Of a DNA stretch of 64,000 bases, positions 12,401 to 27,400 are shown piece after piece. The notes beneath the pieces were generated by a model. The model did no database searches. It had not been told where the DNA came from and saw nothing but the letters and a program-made list of their open reading frames with translations. The position numbers and the translations under genes are program-made. Source of the stretch: Paguma larvata (Eukaryota; Chordata; Mammalia; Carnivora; Viverridae). The DNA lies in NCBI GenBank assembly GCA_030068075.1, contig CM057826.1, forward strand, positions 72,513,312-72,577,311. Reading direction: 5' to 3'. Within the stretch, counting starts at the first letter, position 1; every line of letters starts with the position of its first letter.

Positions 12401-15400
12401 AGAGTGGAAAAAACATTTTTAAAGTACTGAAAGAAAAAAGTCAACTAATCAATCTATACCAAGTCAGAATGTCTATTAAAAATGAAGGAGACAGGTGCCT
12501 GGGTGTCTCAGTCTGTTAAGGGGCTGACAATTGGTTTAGGCTCAGGTAATGATCTCACGGGTTGTGAGTTTGAGCCCCTCATTGGGCTCTGTGCTCACAG
12601 CACAGAGCCTGCTTCAGATCCTCTGTCTCCCTCTCTCTACCCCTCTCCCACTCGTTTGTGCTCTCTCAAAAATAAATGTTAAAATTTTTTTAAGTGAAAG
12701 AGAAATAATTTTACATGTAAAAATGTAAATAATATTTGAACAATAGACTTACCCTACATGAAATGTTTTAAAAAGGCTGGCTGAAATAAAAAAATACTAC
12801 ATAACAATATGAACTACACAAAGCAAAGCAAAGCAAAGGAAATAGTAATTATTTAGGCATGTATTTTTTCTTATTTAACTCTTTTTAAAAATAATTGTTT
12901 AAAACAGATAAACATATAATATGGGCTTACATGAAGTGCTATAACATCACATGTTGGTAGGCTGTGTTAAGTTAAAGATATATAATATAACCTTTGAAGT
13001 ACCACTAAAATAACAGAGTTCCAGCTAATAACCCAAGCTGACACATGAATTAAAATAGAATTTTACAGAAACAAAAAAGAAGACAGAGAAGAGACAAAAA
13101 GAAAACAATATATAAAGGATAAGTCCAAACCTAACCATAGTAGTAATGACATTAAATATAAAGGTTGCAATATCTCAATAAAAAAGCAAAAAATTTCAAA
13201 TTTTACTTTTTTAAAAGCGAGACCTAGTGTATATGTTGCATAAAATATGTGCTTCAAATACAGACACAAATAGATTATAAGTAGAGGGATGGAGAAAGAT
13301 GTATCATATTAACAGTAATCTAAAGAAAGTTGGAGTATGATATCAGACCAACTAGACTTGAGAGCAAATACTATTAGCAGAAATAAAGAAGGTCATTATG
13401 TAATGACAGAGTGGTCAGTTCATCAAGAATTCAAACAATTCTTAATTTTTATGAACCTAATGAAAGAGCTTTAAAATATGTGAGGCATAAACTTAGACAC
13501 TGCAAGTAGACATGTAGAGATCCACAACTATAATCAGATATTTCGATACTCTTCTCTTAGTAATAGAAGTAGGCAAAAAATCTCAGTTATGATGCATAAG
13601 ATTTGAACAACGCTAACAAACAACTTGACCCGATTGATATTTTTAGAACATTTTACCTATCAAAGAAGAATATACATTCTTTTTAAACTCACAGGAAACC
13701 CAAAGTAAAGTATATTCAGTAAAGCAAGTCTCAGTAAATTTAAAAGATTAAATCATATAATAAAATTAAATTTTATGACCATTATGATATTAAATTAGAA
13801 ATAAATTAATAAAAGAATTTTTCTGGAAAAGCCCCAAGTATTTGGAAACTGAATTACAAAGTTCTTAATAACTTGTGTTCAAATAATATCTTCGAAGGGA
13901 AATTGTAAAGTATTTTGATGTGAATGAATATGAATACACATATAACAAAACTTATAAAATGCCACTAAAACAGTGCTTAGGGAAAATGTATAGCCGGTAT
14001 TAGAAAAGAAAAAATGTCTAAAACCAATGACATTTGTTTATACCTTAAAAAACTAGAAACATCAAAGTAGATTGATCCCAAAGTAAGTAAAATTATGGAA
14101 ACAATTAAGATTTTAACAGAAATTAATGAATTAGAAATGAGAAAAACAATGGAGGAAATATAATCAGATGAATTTTGAGAAGATGGGTAAAATTGCTAAA
14201 CCTCTAGACAGAGAAAACTACCAATATCAAGAGTTAGAGAGATGATGTGATATTTTTATAAATTGTACCAATATTAAAAGGAAGGGTAATATTATAAACA
14301 ACTTTATGCCCATAAATCTGACAACTTCCATGAAATGGGTAAATATTTCAAAAGACACAAATTTATTTAAGAAAAAATAAATGTATGTATCTAGTAAATA
14401 AATCAAATTGTACTTAAACAGCTTCTGACAAAGAAAATTCCAGGCCCGAATGGTTTTATTGGAGAATTAAACCAGACATTTAAACAATATCTGATTTACA
14501 CAGATTCTTCCAGAAAATTGAAAAGGAGGGTATATTCCCCAACTTAGTCTATAAAACTTGCATTATCTTTATATCAAAACTAGACAAGAATTTTGTAAGA
14601 AAAGAAAACTATATAGACCTATTTCAGTCATGAACATAGATGCAAAAAGTTTTAACAAAATTCTGGCATATTGACCCCAAGAGTATATTAAAAGGTAAAT
14701 AAAACATGTTCAAGTAAGATTTTTGAAAAGAATGCAAGGTTGCTTTTATATGTGAAAATCTGTTGATATAATCCACCATATTAATAAAATGAAAAAAAAA
14801 ACCAATCACAATATATGCCATAAAAGCCCATGATAAACTAGGAAACTTGAAATTGAAGGTAACTATGAAAACATACAGCTAACATTCTACTTAGTGATTA
14901 TTATGGAATGAATGTGTTTCCCTCTCCCACTAAATTCATATGTTGAAGCCAATGTGATAGTGTTAGGAGATGGAGCCTTAAGGAAATAATTAGGTTTAGA
15001 TGAGGTCACAAGGGCAGGACCCCCAACCTGCATGATGGGATTAGTGTCCTTTTAAAAAAGGGGAATAGACCAAAATCTTTCCTCAATTTGCCATGTAAGG
15101 ATACACTGAGAATGTGATAGTCTACAATCTGGGAAGAAGCCCTCAACAAACTCCAAAGCTACCTGCATCTTGATCTTGGACTTAGCTTCTAGAAGTGTGG
15201 GAAATAAATGTTTGTTGTTTAAGCCATCCAGTCTATGATACTTTGCTCTAGCCGCCTGAGCTGCTATACAATGATGAAAACATGAATGACATGTTGAAAT
15301 ATTGAATGACAATGATGAAACATTGAATGACCAGGAGCATAACAAGATATCTGCTTTCAGTACTTCTATATTAACATTATAATGGATACTCTAGCTATTA

Positions 15401-18400
15401 CAATACTGTAAGAAAAAGAAATAAAAGTCATCTGATAAGAAAAGTAGAAATAAAATTGTGTTTATTTGAAGATGACACAATCGTCTATATAGAAACTATA
15501 TAACTAAAAAGTATAACAAAATCTCCACAAAACTATAAAAAATTATAACTAAACTTTAACAAAAAAATGAGTTTAGCAAGTTTGTAGGATACAAGATCAA
15601 AATGTAAGAAATTACAGTATTTCTACATACCACCTACAAATAAGCAGAAATTAATGTCAAAAATAGCACTGTTAACAGTAGTATTAGGAAAAATATGTAG
15701 GAAAATATCATCATACAAGATCTATGGTGTTTTTATGTACTACCTACAAACAGCCAGAAATTGATATTACACAAAAATGCCATTAGCAATAGTATTAAAA
15801 AGAAGAAATACTTAAGGATAAATATAAGATATGATATTTAGCAATAGTATCAAGAAGAAGGAATACTTAAGGATAAATATAAGATGTGAAAGCCCTATTC
15901 ATAATTATTACTAAATACTCCTGAGCTAAATAGAGAGATATCCTGTGTGCATGGGTTGGAAGGCTCAATATATTAAATTAATCTTTTCTAAATTTTCAGT
16001 GTAAGCACAACCAAAATCCCAACAGGCTTTCTGTTTTAGATATTCTACAAATAACTTAAATTCATACAGTATGCACAGGACTTAGAAAAATAAAAAAACA
16101 GTTCTGATGAAGAGTAAAAGTTGAGGACCAACACTATTGATTTCAAGAGTTATTAGCTAATGTAATAAAGGGTATTGGTGTACACATACATGAATATATC
16201 AGTGTGATAGAGCATAGAGTCCAGAAATAAGCCCTTATATAAATGGATAATTGGTTTTGATAGTATATATATGCAGTTTAGTGAAGAAGATACCATCTTA
16301 ACAAATGATGATGGAACAATTACATGTCTATGTGTAAACAAATAAACTTTGATCTATACCTCGTACCACAGAAAATAGTTAAAATGGATTGTAGGTATGA
16401 ATACTAGATATAGAATTCCAAGAATATAGGAAAAGTTTTTATAAACTTGGGTTCAGCAAAGTTTTCTTAGATACGACACTAAATACATTATCCATAAAGA
16501 AACATTGATAAATTGGTCTATGTCAAAATAAAATATTTCTGTCCTTTGAAAGACCTGTTAAAGGAATAAAAGAACAAGCCATAGATTGTGAGAAGATATT
16601 TGAAAATCATATATCTGACAAAGAACTTATTTCCAGAATGTATAAAGAAATGACAATGCTCAATAAAAATTCAATAAAAATGGGCAAAAGATTTGAACAG
16701 ACATTTAATCAAATATATAAAGATGGGAAATAAGCACATGGAAAGATGGCTCACATCATTAGCCATCGGGGAAGGAAATATTAAAATCCACTATATGAAA
16801 CTACTACGTTCTTGTCAGAATGTCTAAAATTAAAAAGACCGATTATACCAAGTGTTGGTGAGGAATTTAGAAGCACCTGAAACTCTTATACACCGCTGGT
16901 GGGAATATGAAAAAGCACAACCAAATTGGAAAAGCGGCGGTTTCTCAAAAAGTTACATGAGCACCTCCCATATGATCCAAACATCCTATTCTTTAGTACT
17001 TACCCAAGAGATATGGAGACAGTTAGGCATACAAAGACCAATAAAGACCAACTGTATGAAAGAACCCAGACAAAGAAAGTGTATATATTATATGATTAAA
17101 ATTCATAATATTTAAATTAATGAGTAATGAGAGAAAATAGATCTGCAGATGCCGTGAGGTAGAGGTATTACAAAGAGACACAATGAAATTTCGGGGACGA
17201 TGATTATGTTTGTTAACATGATTGTGGTGATGGTAGTGATGATTTCACAAGTGTATACATATAATAAGAAATTTCAGATTATACACTTTATGTATAGTTC
17301 ATTGTATATATTGAATTATACCTCAATAAACCTGTTAAAAAGAGTTTATTTCAATAATCGTATTTTTATGGATCTCATATCCTGATATACACATTAGTAA
17401 GTATAATACTTCAATCTCTCTTTTTACAGAACAGGACAGTTGGGAAACCTGACAGCTCCTTGCAATTCTTATTGTAAATGCTCATCGTCATTATATTCTG
17501 CTATATGTGGAAGAGATAATATTGGATATTTTTCTCCTTGCTTTGCAGGCTGTAAACATTCTAAAACAATAAACAATCACAAGGTAAGTATTTTTTATTA
17601 TGCTTCCTCCTCTCAATAAGATATTCATCTTGTAGATGGTGTTTACATTTTGCTCCTAGCTCTCTATAAAAGTTTTTTTTTTCCTCATAAATGTTTAAAA
17701 AAAAACAGGAAAAGAATATTTGTGTGGCCATAATACAAATGGCTTTAGCAATTAGCAGTGGAGAATATACTTCTACATTAAAACATGCCTCAATAAGTAA
17801 GAATATTACAAAGGGAAAAAGTTCACAGGTAAATACAAACGTAACAAGAGTAGTAGATTAATCACTTATAAAACCAGGATGGAGATTAAAGCACAAAAGC
17901 AGTAATATCAGTTTTATTTATACAAATCAGTCAAGGAATTCGCAAAATAAAGGATGTAAAATATGCTATTATATATATAAAATGTGGACAGAGAAGAAAT
18001 TTAGTGCTTTTAGAATGGGTTCAAACTTAAGCAGCTATCAACTTAATACTGATGGCTATGTGCATAGGATGTTATATATGAACCTAATGGTAAACACGAA
18101 TCAAAAACCTTAATTAGATTTGCAAAAAAATAAAAAGAAAGGAATTCAAGGATATCACTAAAGAAAGCCATCAAGCCACAAAAGAAGGTGAAGAGGAAAA
18201 GAAAGGAACAGAGAACTACAAAAACAACCTTTAGAAGAGCTAACAAAATGGCAATAAGTTCATACCTATCAATAATGACTTTAACTGCTAGTAGACTAAA
18301 TGCCAATCAAAAGACATAGGGTAGCTGAATGTATATAGAAAAAAACAAGACCCATGTATATATAGCCTACAAGAGACTCTTCAAACCTAAAGACACACAC

Positions 18401-21400
18401 AGATTGAAAGTGAAGGGATGGGAAAATATTTATCCTTCAAATGAACGCAAAAAGAAAGAGTAGCAAGACTTACATCAGACAAAATAGACTTTAAAACAAA
18501 GACTGTAGGAAGGGACAAAGAAGAACACTATATAATATATAGAGAACAGGGACATAAAACAATAGTAAATACTTATGCATCCAACATGGGAGAACCCAAA
18601 ATGTAAAGCAGTTACTAACAGACATAAAGGAAGAAATCAATACTAATACAATACAGTAGGGGACTTTAACACCCACTTACATCAATGGATATTTCAGACA
18701 GAAAATCAACAAAGGAAACAGTGGCTTTGAATGACACATTGGAACAGATGGACCTAACATATATTCAGAACATTCCACCCTAAAGTGGCATAACATTATT
18801 TTCAAGTGCACATGGAACCCTCTCCTGAATAGATCACATGTTAGGCCACAAAACAAGTCTCAGCAAGTTCCAAAAGATTGATATCTTTTCTGACCACAAT
18901 GGCATGAAATTAGAAATCAATCACAAAAAATCATGAAGATTAAATAATGTGCTACTGAGCAATGAATGAATCAACCAAGAAATCAAAGAGGAAATTAAAA
19001 ATTACATGGCGAGAACTGACAGTGAAAACAGTGGTCTAAAAACTTCAGGATGCATCAAAAAACTGTTCTAAGAGGAATCACTGCAATACAGGGCTACATC
19101 AAGAAGCAAGAAAAATAATCTAACAATCTAACTTTACACCTAAAGGAGCTAGAAAAAGTAGAACAAAATCCAAAGTCAGTACAAGAAAGAAAATAATAAA
19201 TATTAGAAATAAATTTTAAAAAATTTTAACATTTATTTATTTTTGAGAGACATAGAGACAGAGTGTGAGCAGGGGAAGGGCAGAGAGAGAGGGAGACACA
19301 GAATCTGAAGCAGGCTCCAGGCTCTGAGCCATCAGCACAGAGCCCGACGCAGGGCCCGAACTCACAGACTGTGAGATCATGACCTGAGCCGAAGTCAGCT
19401 GCTTAACCAGCTGAGCCACCCAGGCACCCCTAGAAATAAATTTTAGAAATAAACGTATAAATAAATATTAGAAATAAACAAAGAAACAAAGTAGAGACTA
19501 AAAAATTATAGAACAGACCAATTAATTAATTAATTAATCCAGGAGCTGGTGTTTTGAAAAGATCACCAAAATTGAAAAACCTTTATCCAGAGTCATCAAA
19601 AATAGAGAAAGAGAGAGAGAGACAGAGAGGACTCAAATAAAATCAGTAATGAAAAAAAAATAACAACTGACACCGTAGAAATTGTAAGATATTACCCACC
19701 ACAAAGGATTATAAAATAATATTAAAAAAAATAATATGCCAACAACAAGTTGGATATCCTAGAAGAAATGGACAAATTCCTAGAAACATATAACCTCTGA
19801 AAACTGAATCAGGAAGAAATAGAAAATTTGAGCAAACAAATTACTAACAATATAACTGAATCAGTAATTTTATGGAAAACAAACTGGTTATGAGGGGGAG
19901 GTGAGCAAGGGGACGGTTTGGGTGGGTAAAGGGAATTAAGAAAGGCACTTGTGATGAGCACCCGGTGTTTTATGTAAGTGCTGAATAACTAACTTCTACA
20001 CCTGAAACTAATATTACACTGTATATTAACTAACCGGAATTTAAATAAAAATTAAGGAAAAAAAAAACTTCTAATGAAAAAAATTCTAGGATCAGATAAC
20101 TCCATAGGTGAATTCTACCAAACATTTAAGGAATAGTGAATACCTATTCTTCTCAAACTTTTCCAAAACATAGAAAAGGAAGGTAAACTTCCAAATTCAT
20201 TCTAAAAGGCCAGTATTACCCTGGTACCAAAACCAGATTAAAATACTAAAAAAACAGAACTATAGGTAAATATTTCTGATGAACATAGGTGGAGAAATCC
20301 TGAACAAAATATTGGGAAATTGAATACAACAATAAAAAAATGCTCAAATGGAATTTATTGCCAAGATGCAAAAGTGGTTCAATATTCACAATTCAATCAG
20401 AAAAAATATAAACACCATATGATCATGTCAATAGATCCATAAAAGCATTTGACAACGTACAACATCCATTCCTGCGAAAAACCCTGAACAATGTAGGTTT
20501 AGAAGGAACATAACTCAACATAATAAAGGTTATACGTGAAAAACTCACAGCTAACATATTTCCCCTAAGCAACAAGACAAGATGTCCACCCTCACCACTT
20601 TTATTCAACACAGTACTGGAAGTCCTACCACAGTAATCAGACAATAAAAAGAAATAAAAAGCATTCAAACTGGTAATGAAGAAGTAAATTTTAACTACGT
20701 GCAGAAGACATGACATTACATATAGAAAACCCTAAAGACCACCAAAAAACTACTAGAACTTATCAGTTAAGTTAGTAAGATCACAGGAGGCAAAGTTAAT
20801 ATGCAGAAATCTGTTGCATTTCTATACAATATTAGTGAAGTAGCAGAAAGGGAAATTAAGAAAATAATCCCATTTACAACTGCACTGAAAAGAATAAAGT
20901 ATCTACTAATAAACTTAACCAAAAAGGTGAAAGAGCTGTCGTCTGAAAACTATAAAACATTGATGACAAATATTGAAGATGACACTAACAAATGGAAAAA
21001 TATTTTCTGCTCATAGGTTGAGAAAACCAGTATTTTTTAAATGTCCATAGTATCCAAAGAAATCTACAGATTTAGTGCAATCCTTATCAAAATGCCAACA
21101 GCATTTTCTGTAGTACTAGAACAAATAATCTTGAAATTTGTATGGAATTACAAAAGACTCCAAATAGCCAAAGCAATTTTGAAAAAGAACAAAACAGGAA
21201 ATATCACAATCTCAAATTTCAAGATCTACTACAAAGCTATAGTCCTCAAAACATTATGCCACTTGCACAAAAGTAGACAGATCAATGAAAGAGAATAGAG
21301 TCCAGAACTATACCCACATCTGTATAGTCAATTAATCTAAGATAAAGGAGGCAATAATATGCAATGCAATGGGAAAAAGAGTCTCATCAATAAATGGTGT

Positions 21401-24400
21401 TGGGAAAACTGGACAACTACATGCAAAAGAGTGAAACTGGACCACTTTCTAACACCATATACAAACATAAACTAAAATGGATTAAAGACACAAATGTGAG
21501 ACCTCAAAGCATAAAATTCCTAGAAGAAAATATATGCAATAATTTATTTGACATAAAAAAATTAGCCATTTTTGTAAATATGTTCCTCTGGCAAGGGAAG
21601 AAAAAGTAAAATTAAACTATTGGGACTACACCAAATGAAAAAGTTTTTGCTCAGCAAAGGAAACCATCAACAAAACAAAAATGGCAACGTAAGGAATGGG
21701 AAAAGATGTTTGCAAATGATATATTTGATAAGGGGTTAATACCCAAATATATAAAAACTTATACAGAACAACACCAAAAAAAAAAAAAAAACCCAAAACC
21801 AAAAACAATCTGATTAAATTTGGTCAGAGAATATGAATAGACATTTTTTAAAAAAAGACATGCAAATGACATGAAAAGATATTCAACATCACTCGTGATC
21901 AGGGAGTTGCAAATCAAAACCACAATGATATATCACCTCACACCTGTCAGAATGACTGAAACATGAAACACAAGAAATAACAAGTATTGGCAATTATGTG
22001 GAATAAAAGGATCCCTCATGTACTTTTGGTGGGAACATAAATAGGTGCAGCCATTGTGGAAAACAGAATGAAGATTCCTCAAAAAAATTAAACATGGAAT
22101 TACCATATGATCCAGTAATTCTACTGCTTGGTATTTGCCCAGAAAAAATGAAAACACTAATTGGAAAAAGTATATGTATCCCTGTGTTTATTGCAGTGTT
22201 ATTTACAGTAGCCAAGGTATTGAAGCAACCCAAGTGTCCATTCATAGATAAATAGATTAAAAAGATGTGGGGTGTGTGTATGTGTGACTAGTTCTTTTCA
22301 GCTGATGCACCTTTCATTATAAAATAGCAGGATCGGGGCTCCTGGGTGGCTTAGTCGGTTGAGCATCCGACTTTGGCTCAGGTCATCATCTCGTGTTCAT
22401 AGGTTCGAGCACAGCATTGGGCTCTGTGCTGACAGCTCAGAGCCTGAAGCCTGCTTTGTGTTCTGTGTCTCCCTCTCTCTTTGCACCTCCCCTGATCACA
22501 CTGTCTTTTTCTGTCTCTCAAAAAATAAAATGTTTAAAAAATTTAAAAAAATAACAGGATCATGGTGCTTTTTCCAGAGAATGCTCTATTACAACAGGAT
22601 CCTTGTTCTAATTACCTTTGGAAGGCAATGTCAATCTCACCCAAAAATTAAGGATTACAAAAAAGGCTTCAAGCTCTTTTTCCACTGACACGTCCTTAGA
22701 ATATTTTAACTTCATTTGCTCGCTTCTCACCTCTGTGTTATTTTGATTATATATTGTGTTTCTTCATGTATTTTAAATGACATATGTTATTATTGTTGTT
22801 TTGTAAAGTCAATAAACACATGTACCCATTTTTCATGCATTTCTGTGTTTTCATATGATATTATATACTTTCTTCATGAAGAACAATATTTCACCTTCAT
22901 TTTTGGAAAAAAAAACTATTTCACAGGTCTGAAATTCTATATTGGTAGGATTTGCCCATCTCCACCCTGCCACCCTGCTATTTAAAATATACCATTTTAT
23001 TGTCATATATCTGACTGCTTGGTGGCTATTAAGATTTTCTCTTTGTTTTTGGTTTTCAACAGTATTACTCTGATGGACTTAGATTGTATTTTAATTAAAT
23101 TTATTTTGCTTGATTTTCTCAGAACATCTTTCGTCTATGGATTTATATCTGTTTGAAAATTCAGTTGTTTCTCCCTTTTGCTCCCCCCACTTTTTTTTTT
23201 GGAAGGGGAACCATGTATTAATTCACTATTTCTCATAACAAATTACTACAGGCTTATTGTCTTTAAATACTTCTATTTAATTAACTCAGTTCTAAGGTCA
23301 TAAGTCCTGATGCCATGACTGGGTCCTCTGTTGTGTCCCACAGGCTAGAATCAGGGTATTGGCTGAGCTGTGTTCCTTTCTGGAGGCTCTGGGGAAGAAT
23401 CAGCTTCCCAGCTCATTCAGGTTATTGGCCATTCAGTTACTTTGGGCTGTGAAAAATGAAGTCTTTGTTTCCTTGCTAGCTGTCAACTGAGGACCAATTT
23501 TAACTCTTAGAGCCTACCTCCATTCTTTACTGCATGCCTCCATCTGCAAGGCTGGCAACAGATAAACACTGTTATATCACATGCTTTGAATCTCTAATTT
23601 CAGAAAAATCCCAGTACTTTTTAAGGCTCACCTAATTAGGTGAGGTTTAACCTCTCTCTCTTAAAGTCGTCTATGCCATATAACATAACTTAGTAAGGGG
23701 AGAATCATGCAGGCTTTTACAAGGGGTGGGAATCTTAGGTGCCATCTTAGAATTCTGCCTAACACCAACTGCAAATAGGCCTTTCCACTGTGCTTACTCA
23801 ATGTGTTTTTCATTTCCAACATTTTTGTTTTTGTAGGGTACGAATCCCTGGTAAAATGCCACATCATTTAAAATATTTCATCCATTGCGACACCTGGGTG
23901 GCTCAGTCGGTTTAGCGTCTGACTTCGGCTCAGGTCATGATCTCACAGCTTGAGAGCTGCAGCCCCACGTCTGGCTCGGTGCTGACAGCTCAGAGCCTGG
24001 AACCTGTTTCAGATTCTTTGTCTCCCTCTCTCTCTGCCTTTCCCCTGCTTGCACTCTGTCTCTGTCTCTCTCTCAAAAATAAATAAACATTAATAAAATA
24101 GATAAAATAAAATAAAATATTTTATCCATTTCCCCCTCTATTTCCTAGAAATTATCAATCTTTGCTATTCTAAAATTCTTGCTCTTAGGTGCATTATATA
24201 GAACATCTATGAGTCTTACTCATATTTGTTTCTCTTAATCATAAGCCAGTTATTATATCTCCTAATACAATTATGCAATAGTCTATTTCTCTGTTTTGGC
24301 TTCATGTATTTTTAGGCCGTTGTATGCATATACATCAATAATTGTCATAACTTCTTGCTGAGTTGTTTCTTTTATCTTTATAAAGTCTCTTTTTCCATCT

Positions 24401-27400
24401 CTGGTAATACTCTTTGTCTTAACATCTATTTTATATATTAAATAGTCATATTAGCTTTCTCTTGCTGACTGTTTCCATGTGTATTTTGTTTCTATCATTT
24501 TATGTTCCAACTATTTGTGTCTATGTTTAAAGCATCTCAGGTAAGCCAGCATATAATACAGTTTTCATTTTTCATTTCTGCTAATCTATTTTAATTGGAG
24601 GTTTTAGACTGCTGAAATCTATCTTAATTATTGATACAGTGGATTTAAATCTACCTCATTTTTTATTATTTGAATTGAATATATTTTACTATTTTGTTTT
24701 AATATAACTTTTGGCATTTTGATTATATTACTTTGAATATAACTCCACAGTCCTTCAACCCTTCTGGAGCCTAATATCTTGTGATTCTACCATTTGCTCA
24801 CTTAACCTTCTTCATATTTTCAGTTTTCCCTTGGTCAGCCTAGCTTCTATTGTCTGCAACCATTTATTGTGCTGGACATCTTTTATCTGACCTCCAAGTC
24901 CACCTTTTCACTGTTCTCTACTTTCTTCATTGTTCAAGAAGACTTACCTATAGGATGAGAACTTCCTTGGCTTTTGACTGGATTAAGATAATAAAAAGTC
25001 CAAGTACAAAATCAGAAAAATGGGGGGGAAAGTGAAGTCATTGTGCTTATTTTCTTGGTTCCCTTTCCGAGCCATGGACTGACTGAAGGTGTTAATTTCT
25101 CTCTTCTGTCTCTATATGACTGGTCACCCTTCTTTCCCTAAGATCGTTAAGCAAATCCCTTCAGATCCACTTTCAAAATAAATACTGGATCTCATTAGCT
25201 TCATCATTTTCTCTGTTACCACCCTGGCTCCCATCACCATGGTCTTGTGTCTCATTTCAATAGCTTTCTAACTGTTTTTTCTGCTTTCATCTTTCCCTTC
25301 ATATCCAATATAGCTGTTAGACTGATCTCTTAAAATAGATTATGTATACATATGTCCCTCCGATGTTTTTACATACTTAGAATAAAAACCAAACTTCCTA
25401 AATTGTTTTTGCAGTTATTTACCAGTTTCTGTATAATGTGCTTTTCCCCTCCTACTCTGGTTTTATTCTCTTAGTTTCTTTCATGTTTACTCTGCTCCAG
25501 CCACATTGTCTCCTTGCTTTTCTTTGAATGTAAATATTTTTGCTGGATTTTTTTAAATTAATAGAATTTATTCTAAGTAACTCTACTTACACACAGACAC
25601 ACACACACACACATTTTTGTTATAAAAATACCTAGAATCTATCATTAATATTTCATTTCTAAACAATGAATGGCAGATTTAATGTAAGAATACTGACCAA
25701 TAAAACTAGCTAGTGTCCCTGCAGTTATCGATTTTATTTTATAATGATAGGAATTGTTGCTTTATGATTATATTTCTAGAAGATGGTTTCTTATTTTCAT
25801 TTTCACAGACATACTACAATTGTTCTTGCATTGAGGAAGGATTAACAAATGCAGATGACCAAGGTGATTTTATTGATGCTAGAGCTGGGACATGTGATGC
25901 AAAGTGCTATAAATTACCTTTGTTCATTGCTTTTATCTTTTCTACGATTTTATTTTCTACTTTTTCTGGTGTACCAAGCACCCTGACCATCCTTCGGTAT
26001 GTATATAATTCAAAATCATTGTTCATTTAATTAATGAGAAAGGCAATGTTAAGAATACTTTAGAATGTTGTTATAAATGATCATTTTTTGTTTCAAAGTG
26101 GCAATGGTGAGAGGGGAAAGTGTTATATTGTTAAAATTCATGTATTTATTTATTTCTCTGTTTTAACTATTTGCTCAAAGTTTGTGGCTATCACATTTGG
26201 TTTTAATTAATTAAATTTAATTTACAATACGGTAAATTCATATATAGGAAAATCATTACATTGTCAAAATTCATGTATATATTATTTTCTCTTTATTTAC
26301 ATAAAGCCTATAGATACCACATTTAGCTTAAGTTTAATTTAAAACTAAACTTATTTCTTAATTTAAGACATCTGGAAATTTCATAAATAGAGGAAAAATC
26401 TTAATTTTAACATATGTGATTATAATGTTGATTCATTAGTTACAGGTATTTACTGAGTGTGTGCTTCTATATCAGCCAATTTGATCATGACGAAACATCA
26501 GTGTCATTAGCAAAGGAACATAATAACTTCAAAAAATTTTAGAATTTCAGTACGCAAGTGTATTCCAAATAAAGCAACATTTGCAATTTATTTTTCTGAA
26601 TATGTGAAATGCATGTAATATTTCTTTTTATCATGTAGCAAAATAATTGGTCATTATTTCCATTTGTTTTTCAGGAGGCTAACATAAAACTTTAAGTCAT
26701 GAGGAACAATTTGTTGTCCCCTAGGAAAGCAGACTAGAAAATATGAATAAATATATGCAAAAAAAAATTTGAGAACTTGGGGACATGTGGTTTCTGCTTT
26801 TAATTAACTTGCAATTTAGATGAGACAAAAGTTGAACATATAAATACAGTGAAGTAGCTGTTATAACCAGTCATCTGTGTCTGGAGTAAAATTATAGGGA
26901 CAAATAAGATATACCTTGCCTTCAAGTTTCTTAGAGTATAATAGGGAGAGAAAACACAAAAGATGTACAATGGATATTTAGAGGTACCTTGATTAAAACT
27001 TGGACAGACTGACGCAGGAAAAGGTGGAAGAAATGGTAATTTTTATCTCGGATGATTTGGAAATGCTTATAGAAGATACAGTACTTGAACTGAGCTCTGA
27101 AGATATGTGATTTGTCATAATGCGTGCCAATTAGGTGAAAGTTCTTAACGGGAAAACCGAGCAGTGAAAGTAGGGCCAAAAATGTGAGGAGTATCTTGAC
27201 AAGGAGTTTGTTATGACAGAAGTAGCATGATGATAAATGGGACAGGAGGTTTGGGCTCCATAAGGTCTGAACATGGAAGGCTTTCTTTGCCGTATTAACG
27301 TGAATGAAATCGTTTTTTGATCTGGAGGCCATAGAAAACAATAAACGTCATAAGTAAAAGTGATCAAATATGTATTTTAGATAGAATACTTTGAAGATAG

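Larger units (their letters stand above)
11031..17345 (+). repeat. Near full-length old L1 (sense), split by a SINE and an LTR
   Basis: Starts near CACTTCCAGCCAAGATGGGA, a typical L1 5' end. It runs through ORF1-like sequence (to about 12490), ORF2-like sequence (for example AATTCCAGGCCCGAATGG at 14438, ATTTTGTAAGAAAAGAAAAC at 14592, GGGCAAAAGATTTGAACAGA at 16682) and ends ATTGAATTATACCTCAATAAA near 17330. About 5.7 kb of L1 remain once the SINE (12494-12690) and the LTR (14899-15270) are removed. Heavily mutated; no function expected. Confidence 0.7.
17690..22265 (+). repeat. Old L1 (sense), ORF2-rich, split by a SINE and an L1 tail
   Basis: Recognisable L1 phrases run in order: AACGAATCAAAAACC, AAAGACATAGGGTAGCTGAA, a CAATGGCATGAAATTAGAAA stretch near 18898, GGTGAATTCTACCAAACATT at 20107, and AACCACAATGATATATCACC. 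It ends near CCAAGTGTCCATTCATAGAT. Short open remnants (20801-21016, 21041-21298, 21394-21609) carry L1 ORF2 C-terminal peptide patterns such as KFVWNYKR and [14 protein letters not shown]. Interrupted by the SINE at 19219-19430 and the L1 3' end at 19888-20067. Confidence 0.75.

Noticed and set aside
14899..15270. Endogenous retrovirus with genes
   Set aside because: Only a solo MaLR-type LTR is present; no gag, pol or env sequence follows.
26670..26715. TTTTTCAG followed by GAGGCTAAC as the missing exon after TM10
   Set aside because: No frame gives the SLALG motif and stops appear at once; the exon at 43620 fits instead.
26931..27341. 136-residue minus-strand ORF
   Set aside because: Lies in an ancient repeat; no recognisable family and no splice or promoter context.
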